This document shows positions 45,912 to 53,693 of a stretch of 64,000 bases of DNA, one piece after another. The stretch is taken from NCBI GenBank assembly GCA_052325345.1, contig JBKQVG010000251.1, positions 1 to 64,000 of the forward strand, in the 5' to 3' direction. Within the stretch, counting starts at the first letter, position 1. The number at the start of each line of letters is the position of its first letter. The position numbers and the translations under genes were made by a program. Below the pieces are notes generated by a model. The model saw nothing but the letters and a program-made list of their open reading frames with translations, had not been told where the DNA came from and ran no database searches. The DNA is from JBEKYD01 sp052325345. GTDB lineage: Bacteria > Acidobacteriota > Terriglobia > Bryobacterales > Bryobacteraceae.

Positions 45912-47156
45912 ATGGCGGATAACTTCCTATTCTTCACCGAATTGATGGGAATGCCGGTGCTGGACCTCAAGGGCCAGCGCATCGGCCGTGTCAAGGACGC
46001 CGCCCTGGTGCCGCGTGAAAACGCCTCCCGCATCGCCCGTTTTCTGGTGGGCGGGGGCGACGCCTGGCTCAGCGTCCGCTACGATCAGGTCCGCACGATT
46101 TCGCTGGACCGGGGGATTACCCTGGCCGACGAGCAGCTCACCCCCTACCACGAGGACGAATTCCTGCTGCGCATCGCCCGCGACCTCCTCGACCAGCAGA
46201 TTATTGACGTCACCGGACGAAAGGTGGTTCGGGTCAACGATCTCACCATGGATATCCGCCAGGAGGAAGGGCGCGACACGCTGGTCGCGCTAGACGTCGA
46301 CATCGGCATCCGCGCCATCCTCCGCCGCCTGCTGCAGGGCGCCCTGCCGCCGCGCTGGATTCGCCGCCTGCAGAGGAGCCTGCCGCCGAATTCGATCCGC
46401 TGGGAATTCTGCAACGTGGTGGAACCGGACCCGTTGCGCCGGCTGCGCCTCAATATTTCGTATGCGCGCCTGGAAAGCCTGCACCCTGCCGACCTGGCCG
46501 ATATTGTCGAGGAATTAAGCCCCGCCGAGCGCGAAGCCATTTTCGAAACCCTGGACACCGAAGTGGCCGCCGATGCGCTCTCCGAGGTAGATCCCAAGAT
46601 GCAGGTCAGCATTCTGGAGTCGCTGGAGCCCGAAAAGGCGGCCGATATCGTGGAAGAAATGGCGCCCGACCTGGCCGCCGATGTGCTCTCCGAACTGGAG
46701 GAGGAAACCAGCGAGGAAATCCTCGATGAAATGGACAGCGAGCCGAAGACCGAGGTGCGGGAACTGCTGGAGTTCGAAGAGGACACGGCGGGCGGCATGA
46801 TGAACACCGAATTCGTGGCCCTGCCGGAGAACGCCTCGGTGGCCGACGCGGTGGCCTCCCTGCGCTCCTACGAAGATGCCCTGGAATCGCTCAATACCCT
46901 GTTCCTGGTGGATCCCGAGGAGCGGCTCACCGCCACCGTGCCGCTGGCCCGGCTGTTTGTGGCCGAAAGCGGCGCGCGGCTGAAGGACCTGGCCAGCGAG
47001 ACCTTGATCCAGGCGCACGTGGACGAGCGGCAGGAGCACGTGACGGAATTGTTCGACAAGTACAACCTGCTGGCGTTGCCGGTGGTGGATAACGACGGCA
47101 AGCTTTCCGGCGTTATCACCGCCGACGACATCATCTCCGTGCTAAGGCAGAAGTGA
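45912..47156 (+). CDS. Soluble PRC-barrel / MgtE-N / CBS-domain protein
   Basis: 414 aa with no TM segment. PRC-barrel-like segments occupy about residues 5-150 (GMPVLDLKGQRIGRVKDAALV; DVTGRKVVRVNDL). An MgtE N-terminal helical domain covers about 180-290 (LHPADLADIVEELSPAEREAIFETL). Two CBS domains follow (AGGMMNTEFVALPENASVADAV; VDERQEHVTELFDKYNLLALPVVDNDGKLSGVITADDI). In MgtE channels these cytosolic parts sense magnesium and gate the pore; here the channel part is absent. The next gene, 3 bp downstream, encodes an Nramp-related transporter. The pair may be a split regulator plus transporter. Confidence 0.85.
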   Translation: MADNFLFFTELMGMPVLDLKGQRIGRVKDAALVPRENASRIARFLVGGGDAWLSVRYDQVRTISLDRGITLADEQLTPYHEDEFLLRIARDLLDQQIIDVTGRKVVRVNDLTMDIRQEEGRDTLVALDVDIGIRAILRRLLQGALPPRWIRRLQRSLPPNSIRWEFCNVVEPDPLRRLRLNISYARLESLHPADLADIVEELSPAEREAIFETLDTEVAADALSEVDPKMQVSILESLEPEKAADIVEEMAPDLAADVLSELEEETSEEILDEMDSEPKTEVRELLEFEEDTAGGMMNTEFVALPENASVADAVASLRSYEDALESLNTLFLVDPEERLTATVPLARLFVAESGARLKDLASETLIQAHVDERQEHVTELFDKYNLLALPVVDNDGKLSGVITADDIISVLRQK

Positions 47157-47159
47157 CGG

Positions 47160-48404
47160 ATGCGGAAACTCCTGGGGAAGTTCCGCTACCAGATCGTGCT
47201 GTTCTTCGCCGTGATCGGCCCCGGCTTCATTACGGCCATGGTCGACAACGACTCCGGAGGCATTTATACCTACTCCGCCGCGGGGGCCAAGTACGGTTAC
47301 CTTCCGCTGTGGACGCTGGCGCCCATCACGGTGCTGCTGATCATCGCGCAGGAGATGTGCTCGCGCATGGGCGCGGTCACCGGCAAGGGACTGTCGGACC
47401 TGATTCGCGAGGAATTCGGACTGCGCATCACGTTTCTGACCATGGCGCTGCTGGTTTTCGTGAACCTGACCAACGTGATGAGCGAATTCGCCGGGGTGGC
47501 CAGCTCGCTCGAACTGTTCCACGTGAGCCGCTACATTTCCGTGCCGCTGGCGGCCGTCGGCGTATGGCTGCTGGTGGTGCAGGGGACGTACAAGAGCGTG
47601 GAGAAGATTTTTCTGTTTGCCTCCGTCCTGTACATCACCTACATCATTTCCGGCTTCCTGGTGAAACCGGATTGGAAGGAAGCCGCGATCTACAGCGTGA
47701 AGCCGGTGATGATGCTCGATTCCGGCTACATCTACATGCTGATTGGCATGGTGGGCACCACCATCGCGCCCTGGATGCAGTTCTACCTGCAATCGGCGGT
47801 GGTGGAGAAAGGCGTCTCGGCCAGGGAATACGCCGCTTCGCGGGTGGAAGTGGTGGTGGGCTGCATCATGACCAACGTGATCGCGTTCTTTATCATCGTG
47901 GCCTGCGCCGGAGCCATCTACCGCGTGGCGCCGAGGGATATTCAGGACGCCAAGGAGGCCGCGCTGGGCTTGAAGCCGTTCGGGCAATACGCGTTCCTGC
48001 TTTTCAGCGCGGGCCTGTTCAACGCCTCGATTTTCGCCGCCAGCATCCTGCCGCTCTCCACCGCCTATTCGGTCTGCGAAGGCCTGGGGTTCGAGGCCGG
48101 GGTGAACTTCCGGCTGCGGGAAGCGCCGATATTCTATTTCCTCTATACGGCGCTGATCGCGGTGGGGGCGGGCGTGGTGCTGGTCCCCAATTTCCCGCTG
48201 GTGCGCATGATTCTGCTCTCCCAGGTGCTGAACGGCGCGCTGCTGCCCGTGGTGCTGATCTTCATGGTGCTGCTGATCAACCGCAAGGACCTGATGGGCG
48301 AATGGATCAATCCGCCCTGGTACAACCTGGTGTCGTGGATCTCGGTGGCCATCGTGGTGGGATTGACCCTGGCGTTGACGGCGATCGGTTTGAGGGGGAT
48401 GTAG
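47160..48404 (+). CDS. Nramp-related transporter, probable magnesium (NRMT) type
   Basis: 414 aa, about 11 TM helices, starting MRKLLGKFRYQIVLFFAVIGPGFITA. In canonical Nramp the metal ligands are DPGN in TM1 and MPH in TM6. Here the TM1 motif reads DSGG (D31-S32-G33-G34) and the TM6 motif reads APW in TTIAPWMQFYLQSA. Loss of the TM6 methionine marks Nramp-related magnesium transporters, known from work on bacterial Nramp-related genes that carry Mg2+. Pairing with an MgtE-N/CBS protein 3 bp upstream supports a magnesium role. The last 31 codons are echoed twice downstream. Confidence 0.85.
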   Translation: MRKLLGKFRYQIVLFFAVIGPGFITAMVDNDSGGIYTYSAAGAKYGYLPLWTLAPITVLLIIAQEMCSRMGAVTGKGLSDLIREEFGLRITFLTMALLVFVNLTNVMSEFAGVASSLELFHVSRYISVPLAAVGVWLLVVQGTYKSVEKIFLFASVLYITYIISGFLVKPDWKEAAIYSVKPVMMLDSGYIYMLIGMVGTTIAPWMQFYLQSAVVEKGVSAREYAASRVEVVVGCIMTNVIAFFIIVACAGAIYRVAPRDIQDAKEAALGLKPFGQYAFLLFSAGLFNASIFAASILPLSTAYSVCEGLGFEAGVNFRLREAPIFYFLYTALIAVGAGVVLVPNFPLVRMILLSQVLNGALLPVVLIFMVLLINRKDLMGEWINPPWYNLVSWISVAIVVGLTLALTAIGLRGM

Positions 48405-48410
48405 AAGAGC

Positions 48411-48722
48411 TCAAGGCCTTCGGGCTTCGCGGCGGAGACCTTCGTGCACCAGCATTTTCAGCAGCGTCTGGTAGCCGATACCCTTGCGGGTTGCGATCTC
48501 GCGGGCCTTGTTCACGTCGGGCGCAGGCAAGCGCAGGGCGATCTGAACGCTTGCCGGCTTGTTCAGTTGGTCGACGAGGCGGGAGCCCTTGGTTGTGCTT
48601 CCTTTTTTGAGCGCTGCCGCCGACTTGCGCTTCACGAATTCGCGGCCCGCGGGGCTCGCCCACCAATCCGCTTCTTCGGCTTCACTCACGAATCTCGGCA
48701 TTTCATTCCGCATTTTTCTCAT
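48411..48722 (-). CDS. BrnA-like antitoxin
   Basis: 103 aa from ATG 48722; an internal ATG at 48701 (MPRFVSEAEEADWWASPAGRE) is an alternative start. The C-terminal half is a CopG/BrnA-like DNA-binding domain (IALRLPAPDVNKAREIATRKGIGYQTLLKMLVHEG). It stands 4 bp after the toxin gene. Its stop lies only 6 bp from the stop of the Nramp gene, so the module is joined directly to that gene's 3' end. Confidence 0.82.
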   Translation of the reverse strand: MRKMRNEMPRFVSEAEEADWWASPAGREFVKRKSAAALKKGSTTKGSRLVDQLNKPASVQIALRLPAPDVNKAREIATRKGIGYQTLLKMLVHEGLRREARRP

Positions 48723-48726
48723 CGAT

Positions 48727-49011
48727 TCACTCCCCTTGCAACCGACGCATCAGGTAGTCTTTCTTCTGCCCGGCATCCAGTTCATACGCAGTCACGACGC
48801 GGATCCTCTCCCCCCGTTCGGTCACGATAGCGGCCATCAACCGCCCCGCATCGGTCTCGCAGTAATAGACGTAGCGCACTTCTCCTTGGACATCCTGCTC
48901 GTAGATTAGGATCGGAGCGTTCGAAAGACCCTGCTCGACCTCTAGGCGCTTGATTCGATGGGCCCGTATCTTGCGCAAGTTGTTCTCATCCCAGTCGAAC
49001 ACGTTATCCAC
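48727..49011 (-). CDS. BrnT/DUF497-like toxin
   Basis: 94 aa from ATG 49011 (MDNVFDWDENNLRKIRAHRI). The fold is recognisable from FDWDENNLRKI, VRYVYYCETDAGRLMAAIVTE and RIRVVTAYELDAGQKKDYLMR. Toxin first and antitoxin second is the brnTA order. BrnT proteins are ribonucleases of RelE-like fold. A palindrome at 49019-49031 lies just upstream. Confidence 0.82.
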   Translation of the reverse strand: MDNVFDWDENNLRKIRAHRIKRLEVEQGLSNAPILIYEQDVQGEVRYVYYCETDAGRLMAAIVTERGERIRVVTAYELDAGQKKDYLMRRLQGE

Positions 49012-49018
49012 TATTGTA

Positions 49019-49031
49019 TATGCATTGCATA
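49019..49031. promoter_or_regulatory. Palindromic operator upstream of brnT
   Basis: TATGCA-T-TGCATA, a perfect 6+1+6 inverted repeat whose near edge is 8 bp from the brnT ATG. AT-rich and well placed to overlap the promoter. The spacing pattern matches the vapB operator at 20795-20807, though the sequence differs. Confidence 0.5.
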
Positions 49032-49049
49032 ACAGTTTCCCGCGCTCGC

Positions 49050-49136
49050 CCGCCGTGGTACAACCTGGTGTCGTGGGTGACGGTGGCCATTATGATCGGG
49101 CTGGCGCTGGCGGCGATCAGTCTGCGGGGGATGTGA
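49050..49136 (+). pseudogene. Nramp-gene 3' end, diverged second copy
   Basis: In frame this segment reads PPWYNLVSWVTVAIM then IGLALAAISLRGM and stop. It matches the last codons of the transporter (PPWYNLVSWISVAIV then VGLTLALTAIGLRGM and stop) with two codons missing and many synonymous changes. The divergence means it did not arise by recent duplication of 48312-48404; it looks like the end of a related Nramp gene. It follows directly on the brnT promoter region. Confidence 0.75.
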
Positions 49137-49321
49137 ACCCGGCAGCCGCACGCGACAAGTCCGGGACAGCAGCCGTTGCGCCGAATTCACCGATCAGTGG
49201 GCGGGCGGCTGCCGAGGCTCTAGACAACCGGGCGCAGGGGTAACTGTGCCCGGTTCCCTCTTTCGCTGCCCTTCTTTCGCCGCCCTTGCCCGAAGGCCGG
49301 TTCTCCAGTATCTTAGTGGGC

Positions 49322-49576
49322 ATGGAAGTGCATCTTGCTCCCGACCTGCAGGCTAAGATCGACCAACTGGTCATCGAAACCGGACGCGCGCCCGATAAGC
49401 TGCTTGAGGACGCCATGGCTGGATACCTTGCCGAGCTTGCGGAAACGCGCGACACGCTCAACAGCCGTTATGACGACCTGAAAAGCGGTAGGGTGAAGCC
49501 CATTCCGGGCAAGGAGGTGGAAGCCTACTTCCGTGAAAAGAGCGCTACCGCGCGTGGTTCGCAGCCCGGTTCATGA
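49322..49576 (+). CDS. ParD/RHH-type antitoxin
   Basis: 84 aa from ATG 49322 (MEVHLAPDLQAKIDQLVIET). Short predicted RHH-like N-terminus, acidic middle (LLEDAMAGYLAELAETRDTL) and basic C-terminus ending RGSQPGS. It overlaps the broken ParE frame by ATGA. Since the toxin is frameshifted, the antitoxin may be redundant now. Confidence 0.7.
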   Translation: MEVHLAPDLQAKIDQLVIETGRAPDKLLEDAMAGYLAELAETRDTLNSRYDDLKSGRVKPIPGKEVEAYFREKSATARGSQPGS

Positions 49577-49883
49577 CCGGATACGAGTTTCACCCGGAAG
49601 CCCATGTTGACCTCGCCGAGATTTGGGAGTTGATTCGCGCGGATAATCTCGACGCCGCCGACCGGGCGATTGGGGAATTCTGTCCGCCATTCGCGCGTTG
49701 GTTCCATTTCCCTGTCAAGGCCACAGACGCACCGACCTCACCTCGCGTCCATTGCGCTTCATTCGGGTACGCGAATACCTGATAGCCTACGCGCCAGACG
49801 AAAAGCCCCTCTGGGTTCTCGTAGTCATACACGGGCGCCCCAGCCCTCGCGTGATGGCCGCAATCCTCAGAGGCAGGGAGTAG
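49573..49883 (+). pseudogene. Frameshifted ParE-type toxin
   Basis: Starts MTGYEFHPEAHVDLAEIWELI, the ParE/RelE superfamily opening. At about base 49674 the frame is lost: GEF followed by unrelated residues, while the coherent remainder ILSAIRALVPFPCQGHRR, RPLRFIRVREYLIAYAP, WVLVVIHGR and RVMAAILRGRE lies in another frame and stops at 49881-49883. A single missing A in GAATTCTG (expected GAAATTCTG) restores the gene. Its stop codon directly touches the third Nramp-tail copy. Confidence 0.75.
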
Positions 49884-49942
49884 TGGCCATCGTGGTGGGA
49901 CTGACCCTGGCGTTGACGGCGATCAGCCTGAGGGGGATGTAG
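49883..49942 (+). pseudogene. Nramp-gene 3' end, third copy
   Basis: 60 nt matching the end of the transporter (48345-48404) at 56 of 60 positions, reading VAIVVGLTLALTAISLRGM and stop in the same frame. It begins at the last base of the ParE stop codon. It is closer to the parental tail than the second copy is, but shares the AISL residues of the second copy. Confidence 0.8.
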
Positions 49943-50004
49943 GTGGGCTGAATGGCCAGGGCCAACAACCGCTCCCTGGCGGTCGCGGCTCGGAAAGGTG
50001 CGTC

Positions 50005-50241
50005 TCACCGCGAGGGGTTCCGCCGGGAGCCGGCTCGCTTGGCGATCTCGGCCAGTGATCGTAGCGCGGCGTTCACCGCGGCGGCGTTCGGAAACAGGTC
50101 AGCGATCTCGGGGTCGACCACAACAACGTTCGACGATCCTCTGAGTTGCTCGACGTATTTCCCGCGGACCAGCGCATGGAAGTCGGAGCGCTTATATTCG
50201 GCGCGAAGTTCGTCCGCGGGCACCCGCTTAGTCTTCCTCAT
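50005..50241 (-). CDS. Antitoxin partner of the second BrnT-like toxin
   Basis: 78 aa from ATG 50241 (MRKTKRVPADELRAEYKRSDF), overlapping the toxin end by 14 bp. It has PEIADLFPNAAAVNAALRSLAEIA, a helical DNA-binding-type segment, and a basic C-terminus. No firm family match by eye; the assignment rests on position and size. Confidence 0.65.
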   Translation of the reverse strand: MRKTKRVPADELRAEYKRSDFHALVRGKYVEQLRGSSNVVVVDPEIADLFPNAAAVNAALRSLAEIAKRAGSRRNPSR

Positions 50242-50500
50242 ATAGTTTCCTCTCGGACCGCGTGGCCTGCCGCGCGGTAATGATTCGAATGGAGTCGCCA
50301 TGCTGGCCGTGCGCGACCACGAGCAGGCGCCCGGACGACGACGCGCCGAATGTCACGAAACGCCTTTCGTCGAGCGAATGATCCGGATCGTCACCTGTTG
50401 CCGACAGAGGATCAAAGAACACACTTGCAGCCTCCGCAAAGGATATACCGTGTTTCCGCAGGTTCGCGGCAGCCTTTAGAGCATTCCATTCGAAACGCAC
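50228..50500 (-). CDS. BrnT/DUF497 toxin (second)
   Basis: 90 aa from ATG 50500 (MRFEWNALKAAANLRKHGISFAE). The family core is textbook: FEWN-KAAANLRKHGISFAEA, VFFDP, DERRFVTFGASSSGRLLVVAH, and the C-terminal RIITARQATRSERKLYEE. Probable ribosome-independent RNase toxin. It belongs to the third TA module after the Nramp gene. Confidence 0.88.
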   Translation of the reverse strand: MRFEWNALKAAANLRKHGISFAEAASVFFDPLSATGDDPDHSLDERRFVTFGASSSGRLLVVAHGQHGDSIRIITARQATRSERKLYEED

Positions 50501-50869
50501 CCGGATGTCTTCACCTCCCTACAGTATAGCCAAAGTGAGGCCGTCCTCCCGATCCGTGCCGGCCTATGAGTGCGCCACATAGAAGTGAGGGAACTGTCTA
50601 AGTGCATGCCAGTCGAGAAAATCCGAGCGTAACCTGTACTTACTGCAACTGGCCGTCGGTGGGGCTGTTAGGGGGGACCCCCGTTCCGCCATAGGCGTTA
50701 ATATGACGTCCCAAAGTTGGCCCACCAGTGCTCGTGGTGCAGGCGCCCCGCCTGCACCACCGAGACTCTGGCAGCGGCAAGAAATACAAACACCGCTGTC
50801 TCGGTAAGTCCTCAGCGGCCGCCGCCTGACGGATGAGCCCAAACCAAGCCGCAGCCACAAGGAGCCGGT
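50501..50869. other. Non-coding stretch before the comM remnant
   Basis: About 370 bp without a supported gene. It contains a strong hairpin at 50734-50760. Open frames here are shadows with no recognisable domain. Confidence 0.5.
50734..50760. repeat. Perfect 12-bp inverted repeat with 3-nt loop
   Basis: GTGGTGCAGGCG (50734-50745), loop CCC, then its exact complement (50749-50760). No T-run follows, so it is more likely a mobile palindrome or repeat unit than a terminator. Confidence 0.5.
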
Positions 50870-51061
50870 TTGCAGGGTGTGTCCGGCAGGAGAGTGGTGC
50901 AAACGCGGTTCCCAACGGCCCGCAAACATTGCGCGCTCGACGATTCCGGCGAGCGCACCTTGGAGCTGGCCGTCCGCCGCCTGTCGCTCTCGGCGCGCGC
51001 TCACGATCGCATCCTGAAAGTGGCCCGCACCATCGCCGATATCGCCGGCCCGGAAATGTAG
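50870..51061 (+). pseudogene. Fragment of a ComM/YifB Mg-chelatase-like AAA+ gene
   Basis: Reads KHCALDDSGERTLELAVRRL and SLSARAHDRILKVARTIADI in one frame, an almost exact match to the C-terminal region of ComM/YifB proteins as I know the family. The AAA+ core is missing upstream, and the reading frame ends early at AGPEM, before the usual family C-terminus. About 60 residues remain of a protein of roughly 500. It is a relic, perhaps left by recombination at this TA-rich spot. Confidence 0.75.
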
Positions 51062-51214
51062 CACGTGCGAGGCAGAGGCGGCGACCGGTCTCCGAAGCGT
51101 CCGTGCGGATCGAACGCGATCTTACGCCGTTCCAGGGCTGCCGCACCTACCGCAACCGAAATCCGCGGCTGCGGCTTACGCCATGGGCTTATTCTTCCAC
51201 CCCGACGGGCTCGA

Positions 51215-52480
51215 TTACGTTTCCTCCAGGGCTTCCCGGGCGGCGGCGATGGTTTGGGCGATATCTTCGTCGGAATGCGCGGCGGATAGGAAAGCGGCTT
51301 CAAATTGCGAGGGCGCGAGATAGATGCCGCGGTCCAGCATGGCGCGGAAGAAACGTCCAAAACGGGCGGTGTCGCTGCGCTTGGCGGAGTCCCAATCGAT
51401 CACGGGCTGGCCGCTGAAGAAGAAGGTGAACATGGAGCCGACGCGATTCACGGTGATGCCGGCCGGGGCGGCGGCGCACAGGCGCGCGGCACGGGTTTCG
51501 AGCCGCGCGTAGATTTCCGGATGGGCCTTCAACTCGCGCAGCATGGCCAGGCCGGCGGCCACGGCGAGCGGGTTGCCGGAAAGCGTGCCGGCCTGGTAGA
51601 CGGGGCCGGAGGGCGCGATCATGCTCATAATGTCCTTGCGGCCGCCATAAGCGCCGACGGGCAAACCGCCGCCGATCACCTTGCCGAGGGTGGTGAGGTC
51701 GGGGCGGATGCGGTAAAGCTGCTGGGCGCCGCCGAACGCTACCCGGAAGCCGGTCATGACTTCGTCGAAGATCAGCAGGGCGCCGTGCCGTTCGGTGATG
51801 GCGCGCAGTCCTTCGAGGTAACCGGGCTGAGGCGGCACGCAGCCCATGTTGCCCACCACCGGCTCCACGATTACCGCCGCGATGGCGGGCCCGTGCATGC
51901 GGAAGGCGGCTTCCACGGCGTCGAGCGAATTGTAAGGCAGGGCCAGGGTGGTATCGCAGAAGGCCTTGGGCACGCCCTGGGTATCGGCGATGCCGAGAGT
52001 GGCCACGCCCGAACCGGCCTTCACCAGCAGGGAATCGACGTGGCCGTGATAGCAGCCTTCGAATTTGACGATCAGGTCGCGGCCGGTGAATGCGCGCGCC
52101 AGGCGAATGGCCGACATGGTGGCTTCGGTGCCGGAATTCACCAGCCGCACCATTTCGATGGAGGGAACGGCGGCGCTAATGGCTTCGGCCAGCTCGACCT
52201 CGCGTTCGGTGGGCGCGCCGAAGCTGGTGCCGATGGCCAGTGCCTCTTCCAGGGCCCGGATGATGGCGGGATGGCGATGGCCCAGCAGCAGCGGCCCCCA
52301 GGAGCAGACGTAATCGATGTAGCGGTTGCCATCGACGTCGAACAGATACGCGCCTTCACCGCGCTCCACGAAGACGGGGTTGCCGCCCACGCTACGAAAC
52401 GCCCGCACCGGGGAGTTGACGCCGCCGGGAATCAGAGTTTCCGCGCGGCGCATTAGAATGTCCGATCGAGAATGGTTCAT
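51215..52480 (-). CDS. hemL: Glutamate-1-semialdehyde 2,1-aminomutase
   Basis: PLP enzyme of the C5 pathway that makes 5-aminolevulinate for haem. It is 421 aa, the normal size. The start MNHSRSDILMRRAETLIPGGVNSPVR is the canonical one. The PLP lysine lies in TTLGKVIGGGLPVGAYGG; other family motifs are NSGTEATMSAIRLAR, YHGHVDSLL, LIFDEVMTGFR and YQAGTLSGNPLA. It lies 22 bp downstream of the flavoprotein gene on the same strand. Confidence 0.97.
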   Translation of the reverse strand: MNHSRSDILMRRAETLIPGGVNSPVRAFRSVGGNPVFVERGEGAYLFDVDGNRYIDYVCSWGPLLLGHRHPAIIRALEEALAIGTSFGAPTEREVELAEAISAAVPSIEMVRLVNSGTEATMSAIRLARAFTGRDLIVKFEGCYHGHVDSLLVKAGSGVATLGIADTQGVPKAFCDTTLALPYNSLDAVEAAFRMHGPAIAAVIVEPVVGNMGCVPPQPGYLEGLRAITERHGALLIFDEVMTGFRVAFGGAQQLYRIRPDLTTLGKVIGGGLPVGAYGGRKDIMSMIAPSGPVYQAGTLSGNPLAVAAGLAMLRELKAHPEIYARLETRAARLCAAAPAGITVNRVGSMFTFFFSGQPVIDWDSAKRSDTARFGRFFRAMLDRGIYLAPSQFEAAFLSAAHSDEDIAQTIAAAREALEET

Positions 52481-52502
52481 GGCAGATACCCAAGCACAAA
52501 AG

Positions 52503-53693
52503 TCACGGCCGCGGTTGGGAGAAGCGCCATGGCACGACGCGGCTGAAGCCCAGGTTCATGCCCATCTCGTACAGGCTGCCGTTGAGGTTGCTCAGCAGAC
52601 GGCGTTTCAGGCCGGTGTAGGGCTGGCGGCCGGCGAACAGATCTTCCATCACGGCGGCGAAACGCTGGCTGTGGCGCGTGAACTCCACCATGCGCCGGGG
52701 CACCGAGCCGCAGAGGAAGCGCCCCAGGAACACGCGCTTGGCCAGTCGTGAGCCGAATTCCAAATCGGTGGCAAAATCGCGCCGCAGCAGGCGGCGGTAC
52801 TGGGCGGCGGGTTCAGCGGCGGGGACTTCGGCAAGCAACGCCTGCGCGGCCAGGTCGCCGGAACGGATGGCGTAGTAGATGCCTTCGCCGGTGATGGGGT
52901 CGACCAGGCCGGCGGCGTCGCCCACCGCCATCCAGCCGTCGCCGGCTACGCGATTATGGCGCCACGAGGCCTTATCGAGACACGGCAGCAGATGCGAATA
53001 GAAACGCGCCCCGGCGGAGGAAATGCCACGCTCGCTCATGTAGCGATCCAGCCTTTTTCGCAGCTCGAGGGCGGGCACGCCCTTGCCGCAGATGCCGACC
53101 GAAAGATGACCGCAGCGCGGAAAAACCCAAGCGTAGCCTTCCAGCCCATCGAAGAACTGAATGTCGATGTTTTCCTGCTCGCCGGCCACGTAGTAGCCCA
53201 ACGCCGCCATGGTGTCGCGCGACTGCAGTTGGGTGCCGAAATCGCGCAGCGAATTGCGCGCGCCGGTGGCCAGGATCGAGTAGTCGGCTTCCGCCATGCC
53301 GGCGCTGGTGCGCAGCCGCCAACCCGAGCCGGCGCGGGACATTTCGAGGACACGGGCTTTTTCGATCTGGGCGCCGGCCCGCTCGGCGCGATCGAGCAGC
53401 ATGCGGTTCAGGTCCAGGCGCGAGTAGATCAGCAGCGGATCGTGCAGCTTCAGCCGCGCTTCGCCGGCGCCGGCCGCGCCCAGCGTGGTCTCCGTGACGA
53501 GGCGCTTCGGGGTGGCGTTGTGGAGCAGAAACGGGTACTGGTGATAGGCCTTAAAGGTCAGGCCGCCGCCGCAAGGCTTTTCCCAGGCCAGTTTTTCGTC
53601 GAACAGTTGCACCGCCAGGCCGGCGGAAGCCAGTTGCGCGGCGGCGAAAGAACCCGCCGGGCCTCCTCCGAGGATGGCGACGCGCCGAATCAT
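52503..53693 (-). CDS. Geranylgeranyl-reductase-family FAD-dependent oxidoreductase
   Basis: 396 aa from ATG 53693 (MIRRVAILGGGPAGSFAAAQL), overlapping the lipoprotein gene by ATGA. FAD-binding GGGPAGS, the family motif KPCGGGLTFKA (CGG active-site region), SILATGARN and GDAAGLVDPITGEGIYYA are present. Family members reduce isoprenoid chains of lipids, quinones or carotenoids. The substrate is not known. It is in the same strand run as hemL. Confidence 0.85.
   Translation of the reverse strand: MIRRVAILGGGPAGSFAAAQLASAGLAVQLFDEKLAWEKPCGGGLTFKAYHQYPFLLHNATPKRLVTETTLGAAGAGEARLKLHDPLLIYSRLDLNRMLLDRAERAGAQIEKARVLEMSRAGSGWRLRTSAGMAEADYSILATGARNSLRDFGTQLQSRDTMAALGYYVAGEQENIDIQFFDGLEGYAWVFPRCGHLSVGICGKGVPALELRKRLDRYMSERGISSAGARFYSHLLPCLDKASWRHNRVAGDGWMAVGDAAGLVDPITGEGIYYAIRSGDLAAQALLAEVPAAEPAAQYRRLLRRDFATDLEFGSRLAKRVFLGRFLCGSVPRRMVEFTRHSQRFAAVMEDLFAGRQPYTGLKRRLLSNLNGSLYEMGMNLGFSRVVPWRFSQPRP

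Noticed and set aside
50564..51064. A 166-codon minus-strand frame
   Set aside because: Antisense to the comM remnant, whose plus-strand translation is an obvious family match.
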